Source: Methanobacteriaceae archaeon
GTDB lineage: Archaea; Methanobacteriota; Methanobacteria; Methanobacteriales; Methanobacteriaceae
NCBI GenBank assembly: GCA_030016715.1
Contig: JASEJD010000006.1
Span: 1-64,000 of the forward strand
Direction of reading: 5' to 3'
DNA length: 64,000 bases
The notes beneath the pieces were generated by a model, which made no database searches, had not been told where the DNA came from, and worked only from the letters and a program-made list of their open reading frames with translations. Of this stretch, positions 32,290 through 42,293 are shown piece by piece (position 1 is the first letter of the stretch; every line of letters starts with the position of its first letter). A program made the translations under genes and the position numbers.

Positions 32290-32328
32290 TAATGCAACAC
32301 CACTTCTTAAATTAAAAATTAAATTTTA

Positions 32329-32727
32329 TTATCTTCTTTGGCCCATACCTCTGCCCATCCCACGTCCTTGTTTCATGGAATCAGGGCCTTGAATTTCTTC
32401 TAATTTCCCTTTTAAGAAGTATTCAACATTATGCTCTACTGTGCCAGCTGCAATTTTATATATCTTTATTCCAAATTGTTTTAAAATGTCGTATGCATTT
32501 GGACCAACTGCGCCAGAAATGACAATATCCGCCTTTTCATTTGCTATTATTTCAGCCGCTTTAATTCCAGCTCCTCCAGATTGTGATATTGCTGGATTTT
32601 CTAAAGGTTTAGAATCTTTTATTTCTCCATCTTCTACATTTACAAATACAAAGTAGGAACATCTACCAAAAACTGGACTTACTTGTGCTCCTAAATTTTC
32701 ACCAGTGGATGCAACTGCTATTTTCAT
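32329..32727 (-). CDS. NifX-like (dinitrogenase iron-molybdenum cofactor) protein, ORP-like
   Basis: A 132-residue protein with the NifX/NafY fold: MKIAVASTGENLGAQVSPVF, GGAGIKAAEIIANEKADIV and GPNAYDILKQFGIKIYK. The C-terminal tail is Gly/Met/Arg-rich (QGRGMGRGMGQRR), which is frequent in ORP-locus proteins. Small proteins of this family bind metal-sulfur clusters. The start overlaps the mrp stop by four bases (ATGA), so the ATPase and this protein are translated together. Confidence 0.86.
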   Translation of the reverse strand: MKIAVASTGENLGAQVSPVFGRCSYFVFVNVEDGEIKDSKPLENPAISQSGGAGIKAAEIIANEKADIVISGAVGPNAYDILKQFGIKIYKIAAGTVEHNVEYFLKGKLEEIQGPDSMKQGRGMGRGMGQRR

Positions 32728-33575
32728 TTTTTCTTCCTCCTCAAAAAATCTTCTATCTTAATAAATATCTTTAAAAATCCCTTTGAAAATTCAGAATCAG
32801 AATAATGTTTTAATACAGGTACTTCATTATCTATGGATTTAGAAACATTTAAATCTACAGCTAAACTACCTAAAAATGGGATGTCCATTTTTTCTGCTAT
32901 TTTCTCTCCTTTATTTTCTCCGAAAATTGAAAATTTCTTATTACAATGAGGACACACAAAACCAGACATGTTCTCTAAAAGTCCTATTATATTAATATTT
33001 AAGTGCTTTAACATGTTTATACATTTTCTAACATCATCCAAAGCCACCGATTGGGGAGTAGTTACAATAATTACCCCATCAAGTGATTTAATAGATTGTA
33101 AAATAGTCAAAGGTTCGTCTCCTGTCCCTGGCGGATTATCAATAATCAATACATCCAGATCTCCCCATTTTACATCAGACAAAAATTGTCTAATTGCTCC
33201 AGTTTTTTTGGGGCCTCTCCATATAATTGGTGAATCCTCGTCTGGCAACAAGAATTTAGTCGAGATAACTTCTAAACCATCATCGCTTTTTACAGGTACT
33301 ATTCCATCTTCATCAAATTTTAAAAAATACTCTTTAATCCCCAACATATTAGGAATATTGGGGCCATGAAGATCTGCATCTAATATACCTGTTTTATAAC
33401 CTTTATTTGCAAAAGCCAAAGCTAGATTTACAGCTATTGTTGATTTACCTACCCCGCCTTTACCACTCATAACAGCTATTTTGTGCTCTATGTTACCCAT
33501 GGTTTTTGAAATCTTAATATCCTGTTCCATTAAAGCTAACTTCTGTTTCAAATCTTCTGATTCTTTTTTAGTCAT
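32724..33575 (-). CDS. Mrp/NBP35-family Fe-S carrier ATPase
   Basis: A 283-residue P-loop ATPase with [17 protein letters not shown] at about residues 35-51, IIDNPPGTGDEP as Walker B region, and a CPHCNKKF pair that can hold a bridging [4Fe-4S] cluster at the dimer interface. This is the Mrp/ApbC type found in ORP loci next to MinD-ferredoxins. Mrp proteins carry Fe-S clusters to apo-targets in other species; the target here is unknown. Confidence 0.88.
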   Translation of the reverse strand: MTKKESEDLKQKLALMEQDIKISKTMGNIEHKIAVMSGKGGVGKSTIAVNLALAFANKGYKTGILDADLHGPNIPNMLGIKEYFLKFDEDGIVPVKSDDGLEVISTKFLLPDEDSPIIWRGPKKTGAIRQFLSDVKWGDLDVLIIDNPPGTGDEPLTILQSIKSLDGVIIVTTPQSVALDDVRKCINMLKHLNINIIGLLENMSGFVCPHCNKKFSIFGENKGEKIAEKMDIPFLGSLAVDLNVSKSIDNEVPVLKHYSDSEFSKGFLKIFIKIEDFLRRKKK

Positions 33576-33637
33576 ACTAGATCAACTTTAATTAAAATAG
33601 ATTATGAAAAAATTCAATTATAAATTTAAAAGCAATT

Positions 33638-34012
33638 TTAATGTTTTTCTGTGCAGGAATTATCGTCAGCGGCGGATAATTCACCAGCAATATATTTATC
33701 CAATGCTTCCTTAACTGTGCCTGATGCTCCAGAATAAACTTCTAACCCGCTATTTTTCAGCATAGTGACAGCTTTTGACCCTAAACTTCCACATATTAAA
33801 ATATTTGCTTTATGATTTAATATTATCTCTGCCGGAGTGATTACGCCACCAGCATGTCTTCCTCTGCTTTCTACAACTTCCAAATCTTTTATTTCACTAT
33901 TTTCAATCTTAAGAAAAGTGAAAAAAGGTGATTTACCAAAATGAGCTGAAATTTCTGAAGATAAACCTTTATTTTCTAGGATAGGCATACATATTGTAAT
34001 AATATTCCTCAC
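33638..34012 (-). CDS. second small NifX-like protein
   Basis: A 124-residue NifX-like domain: ISAHFGKSPFFTFLKIENSE, GRHAGGVITPAEIILNHKAN and GSLGSKAVTMLKNSGLEVYSG. It differs from the protein at 32.3 kb in the tail (ADDNSCTEKH, no Gly-Met-Arg repeat). The start is uncertain. GTG 34012 keeps the first beta strand, but GAGGTG overlaps it, and the next ATG (33988) would cut the strand away. It lies between the DUF134 regulator and mrp. Confidence 0.82.
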   Translation of the reverse strand: MRNIITICMPILENKGLSSEISAHFGKSPFFTFLKIENSEIKDLEVVESRGRHAGGVITPAEIILNHKANILICGSLGSKAVTMLKNSGLEVYSGASGTVKEALDKYIAGELSAADDNSCTEKH

Positions 34013-34023
34013 CTCTTCATTAA

Positions 34024-34623
34024 TTAGTCAGATCCACAAAGAGGTATGTCACATTTTGGACATTTAGTATTTCTGCAAGGGACACCTGGAGTTTTTGCAG
34101 ATTCATAACCACATGTTGGACATCTACAAACTCTTGGCGGTCCTGCACCTATTCCAGTGCCACCATAACCTCTCCTTCTACCCATACCCGGTTGCCCAGC
34201 AGGGGTTTGAACTCCTTCTTCAACGGACATAGTATAAATATCTTCAGATTTACAGTCTGGACATTTATCATACTTTTTCTCTGGGCTGTACCATTCAAAA
34301 CCGCATTTTTTACATTTATAACGTATTTTATCTGTTATATAATCTCCTCCCTTAATAGTTATTATTTTACCTTCAACCAATGCTTTAGCTATTTTTTCCC
34401 GAGCAGAATTTAAAGTTCTATGAAAAGTTGGTTGTGAAATTCCCATTATCTCTGCTGCCTTCTGTTGTTTGATATCATGATAATCTTTAAGTCTCAAAGA
34501 CTCAAATTCATCCAGAGAGAGATATATTGGTTCAAATTCATCATTTTCATATTCTATGTCTGGTTTGAAACATCGAACTGATGGTTCTCGGAATATTTTT
34601 CTAAATCTTCTTGGCCTAGGCAT
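34024..34623 (-). CDS. DUF134-family DNA-binding protein with zinc ribbons
   Basis: A 199-residue protein. Residues 1-95 match DUF134: basic start MPRPRRFRKIF, then LSLDEFESLRLKDYHDIKQQ and a helix-turn-helix at AAEIMGISQPTFHRTLNSAR. Two zinc-ribbon-like parts follow (CKKCGFEW..CPDC, and CRCPTCGYES..CPKCD) with a Gly/Arg-rich linker between them. DUF134 proteins accompany NifX/MinD loci in many anaerobes and are taken as their regulators. It is the first gene of the minus-strand run, which fits an autoregulated operon. That regulation is inferred. Confidence 0.85.
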   Translation of the reverse strand: MPRPRRFRKIFREPSVRCFKPDIEYENDEFEPIYLSLDEFESLRLKDYHDIKQQKAAEIMGISQPTFHRTLNSAREKIAKALVEGKIITIKGGDYITDKIRYKCKKCGFEWYSPEKKYDKCPDCKSEDIYTMSVEEGVQTPAGQPGMGRRRGYGGTGIGAGPPRVCRCPTCGYESAKTPGVPCRNTKCPKCDIPLCGSD

Positions 34624-34685
34624 GTTATGAATATATATTCATAACTATTATTTAAAGTTAATGTATAAAATTAAAAAATTCAATT

Positions 34686-35759
34686 TTATATTGGTTTTAA
34701 AACAATCAGTGTTATCTCATTAGAAGATCCCAGACGCATGGGAGGTCCCCAGGTTCCAGTACCTGCAGAAACATATAAATAACTATCATTAAATTTGTAA
34801 AGGCCATTAAAATAAGGGAAAAGTACTTTGACCAGAATATTAAATGGAATTATCTGTCCACTGTGAGTATGACCTGAAATTTGTAGATTAATTCCAAATT
34901 CATTAGCAACTTTTAAGCCTTGTGGAACATGATACATTAAAATAGATGGCATATTTTTTTCAATTTCTAGTGAACTTAAAACATCTTTCAGATTATTTTT
35001 TTTAAATGAGTAATCCACCCCAATAATCTGTATTCCTTTGAATTTGAAAATATCATTCCTTAAAATTTTAACTTTAGTGGGATTTAAAATCCGATAAACT
35101 TCATTTAAACCCTCATAAACTTCATGATTGCCAATAACAAACAATACAGGGCATTTAATTTTGTCTAAGGCTTTAAATGTTTTTTTATGAAGTCTGGCAC
35201 TACCATCAACTAAATCCCCTGTAATTAATACAATATCGGGATTTAATTCATTAGTTTTTTTAACAACTTTCTCCATATAACCCGAATTTCTAATAGAACC
35301 AATATGGATATCGCTAAGTTGAACAACATTAATATCAGAATTGATGCTTGGAAATGGTATTTCAAATCTTTTTTTATGAATTATTAAAGAATTTAGTAAA
35401 GAATAAAAAGTCAATAATGATGAAAATACTATGATTGTAATCCCTGAAATGAAAGAAGGTAATATCAAAATGATATTAAGAATATCATAGACAATTAATA
35501 AGAATAGAAGAAAAAATGCTATTCCCATCCATATTGAGGAAAAAGTATAAAGAATTCGTGTATAAATATTGGATAAATTCCTCTCAATAAACATGGCAAT
35601 AGGATAAGATACTGACGCAATTATTATTAAAGATAATATTAATTCCCTTTGATTAAAACCTAAAAGAAATGCTATGCGTAGAAATATATAATAATTCAAA
35701 GTGAAAAATCCTAAAAAAAATATAACCGACATTATAAGTATTTTATAAATTCTTTTCAT
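34686..35759 (-). CDS. membrane-anchored metallophosphoesterase
   Basis: A 357-residue protein. The first ~135 residues hold about four membrane helices. The rest is a calcineurin-like phosphoesterase with VVQLSDIHIGS, ITGDLVDGS, VIGNHEVYEG and QISGHTHSGQIIP, all metal-binding motifs in the right order. Such YkuE/YaeI-like proteins act on lipid-linked or pyrophosphate substrates at the membrane; the substrate here is unknown. ATG 35759 follows GAGGATAATA; the TTG at 35771 overlaps that site. Confidence 0.85.
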   Translation of the reverse strand: MKRIYKILIMSVIFFLGFFTLNYYIFLRIAFLLGFNQRELILSLIIIASVSYPIAMFIERNLSNIYTRILYTFSSIWMGIAFFLLFLLIVYDILNIILILPSFISGITIIVFSSLLTFYSLLNSLIIHKKRFEIPFPSINSDINVVQLSDIHIGSIRNSGYMEKVVKKTNELNPDIVLITGDLVDGSARLHKKTFKALDKIKCPVLFVIGNHEVYEGLNEVYRILNPTKVKILRNDIFKFKGIQIIGVDYSFKKNNLKDVLSSLEIEKNMPSILMYHVPQGLKVANEFGINLQISGHTHSGQIIPFNILVKVLFPYFNGLYKFNDSYLYVSAGTGTWGPPMRLGSSNEITLIVLKPI

Positions 35760-35858
35760 TATTATCCTCAATTAAACGAAAAATAAATTTTTTTTAAATA
35801 TTTATATCCTAATAATAAGGAATAATTGAAATAAATATGGGTTTTAGACGTATTATAA

Positions 35859-36770
35859 CTAAATAATAGATGTTTCCGGCAGTAACTTAACTAGTATGTA
35901 GTCATACATAAAAGATTTCTTGATTTCTGCTATATCTCCTAATATAAAATCACTGACTTTTACTTTAGCTATTTCATCATAGTAATCTTCATATTTGAGT
36001 TTTACTCTGACTCCGTCCAGTTGACTTACGACTGGTGCTGGCGAATAGACATCCTTAATAGCCGGAATTTGATTTTCTATCTCGGTTTTAACCAGTATTG
36101 ATGGTACAAGAGGAGGATCTTCGGATATTTCTCTTCTTCGATCATCCAGAATGTTTTCAACAACATCTACCAACTTTTTCATAGCCCTTATATCTTCCCC
36201 TCTTTTTAATCTTCTCGGAATTCTACCTAAACCACCTACATATGCCGTGGCACCGGGAATATCATTAACATCAATCTCTGGAGCTCCAGTCACCACCACT
36301 GGTATTTCTAAACCTTCGAAAAGGTGAGTTTTTTCTAATATACAATCCCTAAAACTTCCAAGAGCAAATACTGCCAAATCATGTTCCTCTATTAGCCTTT
36401 TTTCCTCTTCAGAAATTTGGGATATTCCCTTACCAGCCCCTCGTGAAAGTCCGATCATATTATCCTTTGCCCCGTACCTTCTAAGATATTCTGATATATC
36501 ACAAGCAGAATGAGGTAGATGTTGTCTGGCTAGGGTGGGAGAAACTATTGCAATTTCAGTACCTGCCATAGGGGCTATTTTTATTTTTCCTAATAGTTCT
36601 CGGGCTTTTTCTTTTACTCTTTCCACATCTTCAATTGGAACTGCCAAGGTAAGGACAAGATCCATCTGTAGAAAGTTTTCTTGAAGTACAAAACCCCCTA
36701 AATCCTCAATAAGCTCCTTCATTTCTTCATGTTTATGGACTCCACCAATATAAGTTAAGGTTTCATACAT
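35859..36770 (-). CDS. mmp7: methanogenesis marker protein 7
   Basis: A 303-residue protein that I recognise as methanogenesis marker 7 from its start ([17 protein letters not shown]) and blocks such as [17 protein letters not shown] and [17 protein letters not shown]. Mmp7 has been reported as part of the ATP-driven MCR activation complex with McrC and A2. Cysteines are few (in HSACDIS and FRDCILE), and I cannot point to a cluster site. It overlaps the upstream small gene by 16 bases; GGAGAG precedes the ATG. Confidence 0.8.
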   Translation of the reverse strand: MYETLTYIGGVHKHEEMKELIEDLGGFVLQENFLQMDLVLTLAVPIEDVERVKEKARELLGKIKIAPMAGTEIAIVSPTLARQHLPHSACDISEYLRRYGAKDNMIGLSRGAGKGISQISEEEKRLIEEHDLAVFALGSFRDCILEKTHLFEGLEIPVVVTGAPEIDVNDIPGATAYVGGLGRIPRRLKRGEDIRAMKKLVDVVENILDDRRREISEDPPLVPSILVKTEIENQIPAIKDVYSPAPVVSQLDGVRVKLKYEDYYDEIAKVKVSDFILGDIAEIKKSFMYDYILVKLLPETSII

Positions 36771-37303
36771 AATTTTCTCTCCAACAAATCATATCTTAAT
36801 TCAGCCCTTTTTAATGGATTTAAAGGCACATTATTATGTGAAGGAAGACTAATAAAATTGTATCCTTCTTTAAATTCGATTTCATTCTCCAGATAGTCAG
36901 GATATATTATGTTTATAAATTCTTTTTCCCTATTATCTTGAACTATAAAGAATCCCATATCTTTAACTATGTCCTTTATGAAATTTGAATATACCCTAAC
37001 TTTTATTTTTCGTTTCTCATTTACTTTTTTTAAATCTTGAATATCTCTTATTTTGGCTTGGAGGTGTTCCATTACCTTTTCATCAGTTTTAGTCTTAAAT
37101 ATATCTGAAAGTTTTATTATACTATTATATATCTGAGAGTATGTATTTAACTTTATTTTTATGGATCCAATATCTGTTTCAGTCTCAGATAATACAATTG
37201 CTAAATCTGCATCATCAAAATTACCATTTTTAACCACAATAAAGTCAGATAGCCCTGCGAATTTCACTGCATACTTGCACATTGGCGTAGTAATAATTTT
37301 CAT
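36755..37303 (-). CDS. small conserved methanogen protein preceding mmp7, candidate marker protein
   Basis: A 182-residue protein starting [20 protein letters not shown], with a charged helical middle ([18 protein letters not shown]-like region, residues ~72-100) and an Asn/Pro-containing C-terminus. It may be one of the small methanogenesis marker proteins (5, 6, 15 or 17), since it is translationally coupled to mmp7, but I cannot assign which. The coupling suggests that it works with Mmp7 in MCR activation. No metal motif is evident. Confidence 0.6.
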   Translation of the reverse strand: MKIITTPMCKYAVKFAGLSDFIVVKNGNFDDADLAIVLSETETDIGSIKIKLNTYSQIYNSIIKLSDIFKTKTDEKVMEHLQAKIRDIQDLKKVNEKRKIKVRVYSNFIKDIVKDMGFFIVQDNREKEFINIIYPDYLENEIEFKEGYNFISLPSHNNVPLNPLKRAELRYDLLERKLCMKP

Positions 37304-37344
37304 TGATTATACCTCAACTTAAAAAATCAGATCTAATATTATGT

Positions 37345-37378
37345 ATTATAATATATTATAATAGATCATGTTGATCTA
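37345..37378. promoter_or_regulatory. divergent promoter with two palindromes, comB / mmp7 operon
   Basis: ATTATAATATATTATAAT (37345-37362) is a perfect 18-bp palindrome that offers a TATA element in both directions. Next to it TAGATCA-TGT-TGATCTA (37362-37378) is a perfect 7-bp inverted repeat. Placed between comB and the mmp7 operon, this looks like a bidirectional promoter with an operator. Confidence 0.45.
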
Positions 37379-37427
37379 AATTCATTTTTAAAAAAAAATT
37401 CTGAATAATCAATATTGAGGAGTTATA

Positions 37428-38105
37428 ATGAGAATTTCCCTAAGTTTAGAAGAATCCATCACCAAAGATGTGGCCATTATGGTAGATGTTTTAAGAGCCA
37501 GCACCACCATAACCGTTGCCTTAGAAAATTTTAATTATGTTATGCCTGTTAAAAGTTTAAAAATTGCCGAATCACTTGCCAAAAAACATCATGCTGTTCT
37601 TGCTGGAGAAAGGGGTGGGGCTAGTGTTGAATGGTTTGATACTGGAAATTCACCAATTCAGATAAAAAATTTCAAAGGAAATTCACTGGTTTTAACTACA
37701 AGTAACGGTACACGTATTATTGAGGGAATGAAAGCCAATAAAATCTTAATTGGATCATTTATAAACGCGAAGTCAATTGCAAAAGCAGCCTTAAAGATTG
37801 CCCATGGCCATATAGAGATTGTTATGGCAGGAGTTAATGGTAGATTTGCAATAGAGGATTTTTTAGGTGCTGGAGAAATTATTAAATACTTAAAAAACAA
37901 TGAAATGGATGAATATGCAATAGCTGCTCTAATGGCCTCTCATGATAAAAATTATGTGGATGAAATTGTCAAGAAGTCTAATTCAGCATTGAAACTGAGG
38001 GATCTCGGCTTTGGAGCGGATGTGGAATATTGTCTTAAAAGAAATATATATGAAACAGTACCTTTATATGAAAAGGGGAAGATTGAAAATTTAAATATAA
38101 TATAA
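37428..38105 (+). CDS. comB: 2-phosphosulfolactate phosphatase ComB
   Basis: A 225-residue enzyme that removes phosphate from 2-phosphosulfolactate, the second step of coenzyme M synthesis. Family blocks are VDVLRASTTITVAL, LAGERGG, FDTGNSPIQI and LVLTTSNGTRII. The length is normal. GAGGAG lies before the ATG. It is encoded near mcr, which uses coenzyme M, and is followed by the TraB gene after 28 bases. Confidence 0.93.
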   Translation: MRISLSLEESITKDVAIMVDVLRASTTITVALENFNYVMPVKSLKIAESLAKKHHAVLAGERGGASVEWFDTGNSPIQIKNFKGNSLVLTTSNGTRIIEGMKANKILIGSFINAKSIAKAALKIAHGHIEIVMAGVNGRFAIEDFLGAGEIIKYLKNNEMDEYAIAALMASHDKNYVDEIVKKSNSALKLRDLGFGADVEYCLKRNIYETVPLYEKGKIENLNII

Positions 38106-38133
38106 AAAATTTTGGTAATGATGTGATAGATCC

Positions 38134-39297
38134 ATGAATCCAGAATCTCTAGAAATCATAGGAACTGCCCACGTGTCAAAAAAAAGCGTGGAAAAAGTGC
38201 GAGAAACTATACTAGAAAAAAAACCAGAAGTTGTAGCCGTAGAACTCTGTGTTAATCGTTTTAATAATCTAATGAATGAAAAGTATGGTGATAATAAAGA
38301 AAAAGAAAGTATTCCTATAAGGGAAATGATGAAGGGAGATAAATTAACACTACTGCTGGTAAGTGGATTTTTATCATATATACAGAGAAAGATTGGTGAT
38401 GAAGTAGGAGTTAAACCAGGGACAGAAATGTTGGCAGCTGTTGAAGCAGCTGAAGAAGTAGGTGCTAGAGTTGCGCTTATTGATAGGGATATTACTATCA
38501 CTTTAAAACGGGCTCTTAATCAGATGAGTTTTCTGGAAAAATTAAAATTTTTATATGGATTAATTGGATCTTTCTTTAGCAAGGAAGATGAATTAGAAAG
38601 TATTGACAGTATTACTGAGGGTGATACATTAGAAGAAGTGATGGGCTATTTTAAAGAAATATCACCCCGAGCCTATGATGTTCTGGTTACAGAGAGAGAT
38701 GCCTATATGGCTAAAATGATTCTGGAAATACCTGAAGATCATGTTATTGCCGTGGTAGGGGCCGGACATAAACAGGGAATCCGTAGATTTTTGGAAAATC
38801 CAATGAAAATACCTCCTATATATAGTCTTATGAGCCTTAAAAAATCAAAAATTCCCATTGGAAAACTGATAATATACTCAATCCCAGTCTTATTTATAGG
38901 GATATTTATAGTTGCCCTAATAAACGGTATTAACATCCAAGGAGATCTAATACAATTCATATTATTAACAGGAGGCCTATCATTCTTGGGATCAATTCTA
39001 ACAGGTTCCAAGATATATAGCGCCCTAACAGCATTTGCAGTTGCACCAGTAACGTCAATCCATCCGCTGCTTGCTGCTGGATGGTTTGCAGGAATAGTTG
39101 AGGCTAAAATGAGAAAAGTTAACTCTGAAGATCTTCATGAACTGACCCAGTGTGATAGTTTCAGGGATTTGATGAAAAATAACTTATTCCGGGTTTTACT
39201 GGTAGTGGTTGGAGCAAATATCGGATGCACAATAGGAACTCTTATATCTATTCCCAACGTTATTGTTCCACTTTTTAGTAAAATATGGGGAGGATAA
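38134..39297 (+). CDS. TraB-family membrane protein
   Basis: A 387-residue protein. The N-terminal half is a TraB/GumN-like domain ([22 protein letters not shown], and later [13 protein letters not shown]). The C-terminal half has about four membrane helices. The family is named after the enterococcal pheromone shutdown protein and may be a metal-dependent peptidase-like fold, but the activity in archaea is unknown. It likely shares the comB transcript. GATGTGAT lies six bases before the start. Confidence 0.8.
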   Translation: MNPESLEIIGTAHVSKKSVEKVRETILEKKPEVVAVELCVNRFNNLMNEKYGDNKEKESIPIREMMKGDKLTLLLVSGFLSYIQRKIGDEVGVKPGTEMLAAVEAAEEVGARVALIDRDITITLKRALNQMSFLEKLKFLYGLIGSFFSKEDELESIDSITEGDTLEEVMGYFKEISPRAYDVLVTERDAYMAKMILEIPEDHVIAVVGAGHKQGIRRFLENPMKIPPIYSLMSLKKSKIPIGKLIIYSIPVLFIGIFIVALINGINIQGDLIQFILLTGGLSFLGSILTGSKIYSALTAFAVAPVTSIHPLLAAGWFAGIVEAKMRKVNSEDLHELTQCDSFRDLMKNNLFRVLLVVVGANIGCTIGTLISIPNVIVPLFSKIWGG

Positions 39298-39386
39298 CCC
39301 TTCTAAATTAATCACGTGACCATGTTATTTATTATTAACAAAAAAAATTAGAGAATAACAATTGATCTCAAATTGAGGTATTAATT

Positions 39387-39599
39387 ATGTATCTGGTATT
39401 TAGGTGCGATTGTGGGCGTGCTATGTATTCTAAAGAAGGAGTAGTGCGTAAAAAGTGTGTTTGTGGTAAAACTTTCACCTTAAAAAGTCGGCGGATTATC
39501 AAAAAAACAGATGATTTTAAAACAGCCTCCAAACTTGTCCGTGAATTGCAAGAAGAGAAATATGGTGGTTTGAAGTTTACAACTGCTGATAGAATATGA
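39387..39599 (+). CDS. DUF1922 zinc-ribbon protein
   Basis: A 70-residue protein with one four-cysteine site, FRCDCGRA and KKCVCGKTF, followed by a basic helix. It corresponds to the MTH1184-type DUF1922 family, known structurally as a small zinc-ribbon-like fold but without a known role. GAGGT is placed before the ATG. The gap after it holds a palindrome at 39633-39666. Confidence 0.8.
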   Translation: MYLVFRCDCGRAMYSKEGVVRKKCVCGKTFTLKSRRIIKKTDDFKTASKLVRELQEEKYGGLKFTTADRI

Positions 39600-39632
39600 A
39601 TTTGTTAAATATGTTATACCATTTAGATCATT

Positions 39633-39666
39633 GTATCAATAAGGAGTATAATACTAGTAATGATAC
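39633..39666. promoter_or_regulatory. nested inverted repeats before the GTPase gene
   Basis: GTATCA (39633-39638) pairs with TGATAC (39661-39666), and between them is AGTAT-A-ATACT (39645-39655). The element is 57 bases upstream of the GTPase start and could be an operator or leader hairpin. Confidence 0.25.
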
Positions 39667-39722
39667 CCAACTTAACTGAACAAGATAATAAATAACAACA
39701 AAAAATCAAGATTTAGGCTTTT

Positions 39723-41312
39723 ATGATATCTGATATATATAATATCACCAAGAAAGGTGAAAGAAAAAATATTGAATTTAAAAAAAAGCTTAGTAGAGGT
39801 TATCATCTCCTTGAAAATAGAAAACAAAGATTGGCTGCACAGATGAAATATCGGATGGAAAAGGGTAATGGGGAAGCAGTATATTTTATAGGTGTGGATG
39901 ATGATGGAGAACTGGTAGGATTAGAACCTGAGAAATTTAGGGAATCAATATTTGTTTTAAAAGAAATTGCAAATGAAATAAATGCTGAATTTCAAAATTT
40001 GGAAGAATATTCAGTGGATCAAGGTAAAATTGCCCGAGTTTTAATTGGAAGAAAGCCCGGCTCAAACAAGGAACATGTCTTGGTTGGGGTGGCGGGGCAT
40101 GTAGACCATGGTAAAAGCACTCTTCTTGGAACTCTTACCACTGGAAAGTTGGATGATGGTTCCGGGAAAACTCGCATTTTTTTAGATGTTCAAAAACATG
40201 AAATAGAAAGGGGTCTATCTGCGGATTTATCTTTTGCAATTTATGGATTTATAGATGATAAAACAGTTCATGTGGAAAATCCCTTGGATAAAAAAGAAAA
40301 ATCGAAGCTGGTTGAAAAATCTGATCGACTTATCTCATTTGTTGATACTGTAGGTCACGAACCATGGCTTAGGACAACCATAAGGGGCATAGTAGGGCAG
40401 AAATTGAATTATGGACTGTTAACCATCGCTGCTGATCAGGGACCCACCCATATAACCAAAGAACATTTGGGAATAATATTGGCTATGGATTTACCAGTGA
40501 TCATAACCTTAACCAAAATTGATCTGGTCAGTTCTGTACAGATAAAAAATGTGAAAGAAAAGATATTTGAGATTCTGAAACTGGTTGGCCGTATTCCATA
40601 TAAAGTTGAAACTGAGAAAGATGCTGAATTCATAGCCATAAATATGAATCAACACTTAGTCCCGGTGATAATGGTATCTGCTGTAACTGGAGAAGGACTA
40701 AATCTTCTTAATAAATTATTTTTAAACCTAAAAAGCCCGATTAAGGAAAAAAATCTTGAAAAACCATTTATGATGTATATTGATAAGATTTACTCTGTTA
40801 TTGGGGTTGGAACAGTAGTAAGTGGAACAATAAGGCAGGGAAAAGTTGAAAAAGGGGATAAATTAATTTTAGGACCTAATAATTCTGGGAAATTTATGGA
40901 TGTTACAGTTAAATCTATTGAGATGCATCATTACAAAATTGGATGTGCAGAAACTGGCGATGTGGTTGGAATATCAATAAAAGGTATAAATATTGGTGAT
41001 ATCAGAAGAGGTATGATTATATGTGATAGAAACTATGATGCTGATTCTGTTAAAGAATTTGAGGCAGAAGTTGCCATATTAGTACATCCTACCGCAATAA
41101 AAAAGGGTTATGAAAGTGTGACTCATATTGAGACTATCTCAGAAACAACTATTTTTGAACCACTAGAAGAAAAATATCTATCTGCTGGAGACAGTGGTAA
41201 GGTGTTAATGAGATTCAAATACCGTTCTTATTGTATAAAAGAAGGTCAAAAATTAATATTTCGGGAAGGAAGAAGTAAAGGAATTGGTACTGTTAAGAGG
41301 ATAATTAAATAG
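39723..41312 (+). CDS. GTPBP1-like translational GTPase
   Basis: A 529-residue GTPase of the EF-Tu superfamily. Residues ~1-115 are the family N-domain ([20 protein letters not shown]). The G domain begins at [14 protein letters not shown], continues with DTVGHEPWL and has TKIDLV as G4. Beta-barrel domains II and III follow ([20 protein letters not shown] and on). Relatives include eukaryotic GTPBP1/2, linked to ribosome or mRNA control. The archaeal role is not known. The start has only a weak AGG-type site. Confidence 0.86.
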   Translation: MISDIYNITKKGERKNIEFKKKLSRGYHLLENRKQRLAAQMKYRMEKGNGEAVYFIGVDDDGELVGLEPEKFRESIFVLKEIANEINAEFQNLEEYSVDQGKIARVLIGRKPGSNKEHVLVGVAGHVDHGKSTLLGTLTTGKLDDGSGKTRIFLDVQKHEIERGLSADLSFAIYGFIDDKTVHVENPLDKKEKSKLVEKSDRLISFVDTVGHEPWLRTTIRGIVGQKLNYGLLTIAADQGPTHITKEHLGIILAMDLPVIITLTKIDLVSSVQIKNVKEKIFEILKLVGRIPYKVETEKDAEFIAINMNQHLVPVIMVSAVTGEGLNLLNKLFLNLKSPIKEKNLEKPFMMYIDKIYSVIGVGTVVSGTIRQGKVEKGDKLILGPNNSGKFMDVTVKSIEMHHYKIGCAETGDVVGISIKGINIGDIRRGMIICDRNYDADSVKEFEAEVAILVHPTAIKKGYESVTHIETISETTIFEPLEEKYLSAGDSGKVLMRFKYRSYCIKEGQKLIFREGRSKGIGTVKRIIK

Positions 41313-41322
41313 AATAAAATTA

Positions 41323-42168
41323 CTAAACAGAACCTTTTTTAATTTCTTCCACCATTAAACATGCCTTACATGTGGTTGATGATGAGGGTTCACCACAAAT
41401 CTCACATTCTAAAAGATGAACATCTGATTTTTTTAATTGTAATGATTTTTTAAATGATTCTAGTATGGCTGATTTTATTCCAGGGTTTTCAGATTCAAGC
41501 TGGTTTAGGAAGTTCTTAATTTTTGATCTTAATGACAGGGCAGAATATGGACAATCAGCAAAATGAACCCCAAGGTTATTTAGAACCGCCCACATACCTA
41601 CATCCTTCTCTGGAAGGTTCCATAGGGGTTTAATTCTTGGAATCATTCGAGGATGGATGGTATCTAATTTAGGGCCAAATTTATAAAACTTGATAAGATC
41701 TGCTCGCGCGAAACTCATGATAAATGATTGAATCTCATCGTCTAGATTATGTCCTGTGGCAATTTTGACTGCTCCTTCTTTATATGCTGTTTTATTCAAT
41801 ATATGTCTTCTAAAAACACCACAAGGTATGCAGGCGCTTTTGTATTTAGAGGAAATATCATCCAAAGTAAAACCAAATTCCTGTTTAAAGGATTTGAGTA
41901 TTAATTTAATACCTAACTCCTTAGCATATTCTACAGCAACATTAACACCGATCTCACGATACCCTGAAATCCCTTCATCAACAGTAATGGCAAATATTTC
42001 AAAATCAATTTCCTTTTGAAACTGGTAAAGTAGGTTCAAAGTTAAAATACTATCCTTACCACCGGATAATGCTACTGCAACTTTATCTCCCGGTTCTATT
42101 AGTATATAATCTTGAACTGTTTTAAGGACTTTATTCTCTATATATCTATTAAATGACTCTTTATCCAT
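41323..42168 (-). CDS. TtuA/Ncs6-like tRNA thiolation enzyme (TIGR00269 family)
   Basis: A 281-residue PP-loop ATPase with ALSGGKDSILTL at about residue 33, the catalytic CIPCG near residue 116, ATGHNLDDEIQSF, and a C-terminal zinc site (CEICGEPSSSTTCKAC). These are the marks of the TtuA/Ncs6 group that makes 2-thiouridine in tRNA. The usual N-terminal zinc finger with two CxxC/H pairs is missing: the protein starts MDKESFNRYIENKVLKT. No CxxC is encoded just upstream in the same frame. Confidence 0.83.
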   Translation of the reverse strand: MDKESFNRYIENKVLKTVQDYILIEPGDKVAVALSGGKDSILTLNLLYQFQKEIDFEIFAITVDEGISGYREIGVNVAVEYAKELGIKLILKSFKQEFGFTLDDISSKYKSACIPCGVFRRHILNKTAYKEGAVKIATGHNLDDEIQSFIMSFARADLIKFYKFGPKLDTIHPRMIPRIKPLWNLPEKDVGMWAVLNNLGVHFADCPYSALSLRSKIKNFLNQLESENPGIKSAILESFKKSLQLKKSDVHLLECEICGEPSSSTTCKACLMVEEIKKGSV

Positions 42169-42293
42169 GGAAAAACCTTGTTTATAATAATTCTGCTTAT
42201 TATTTGAGGTTATAATAATAAAATTTTAAACTAATCAATTTAGTTAAAATCCTACCTAAAAATTATATAACAATTTGAACATATATATTAGAC

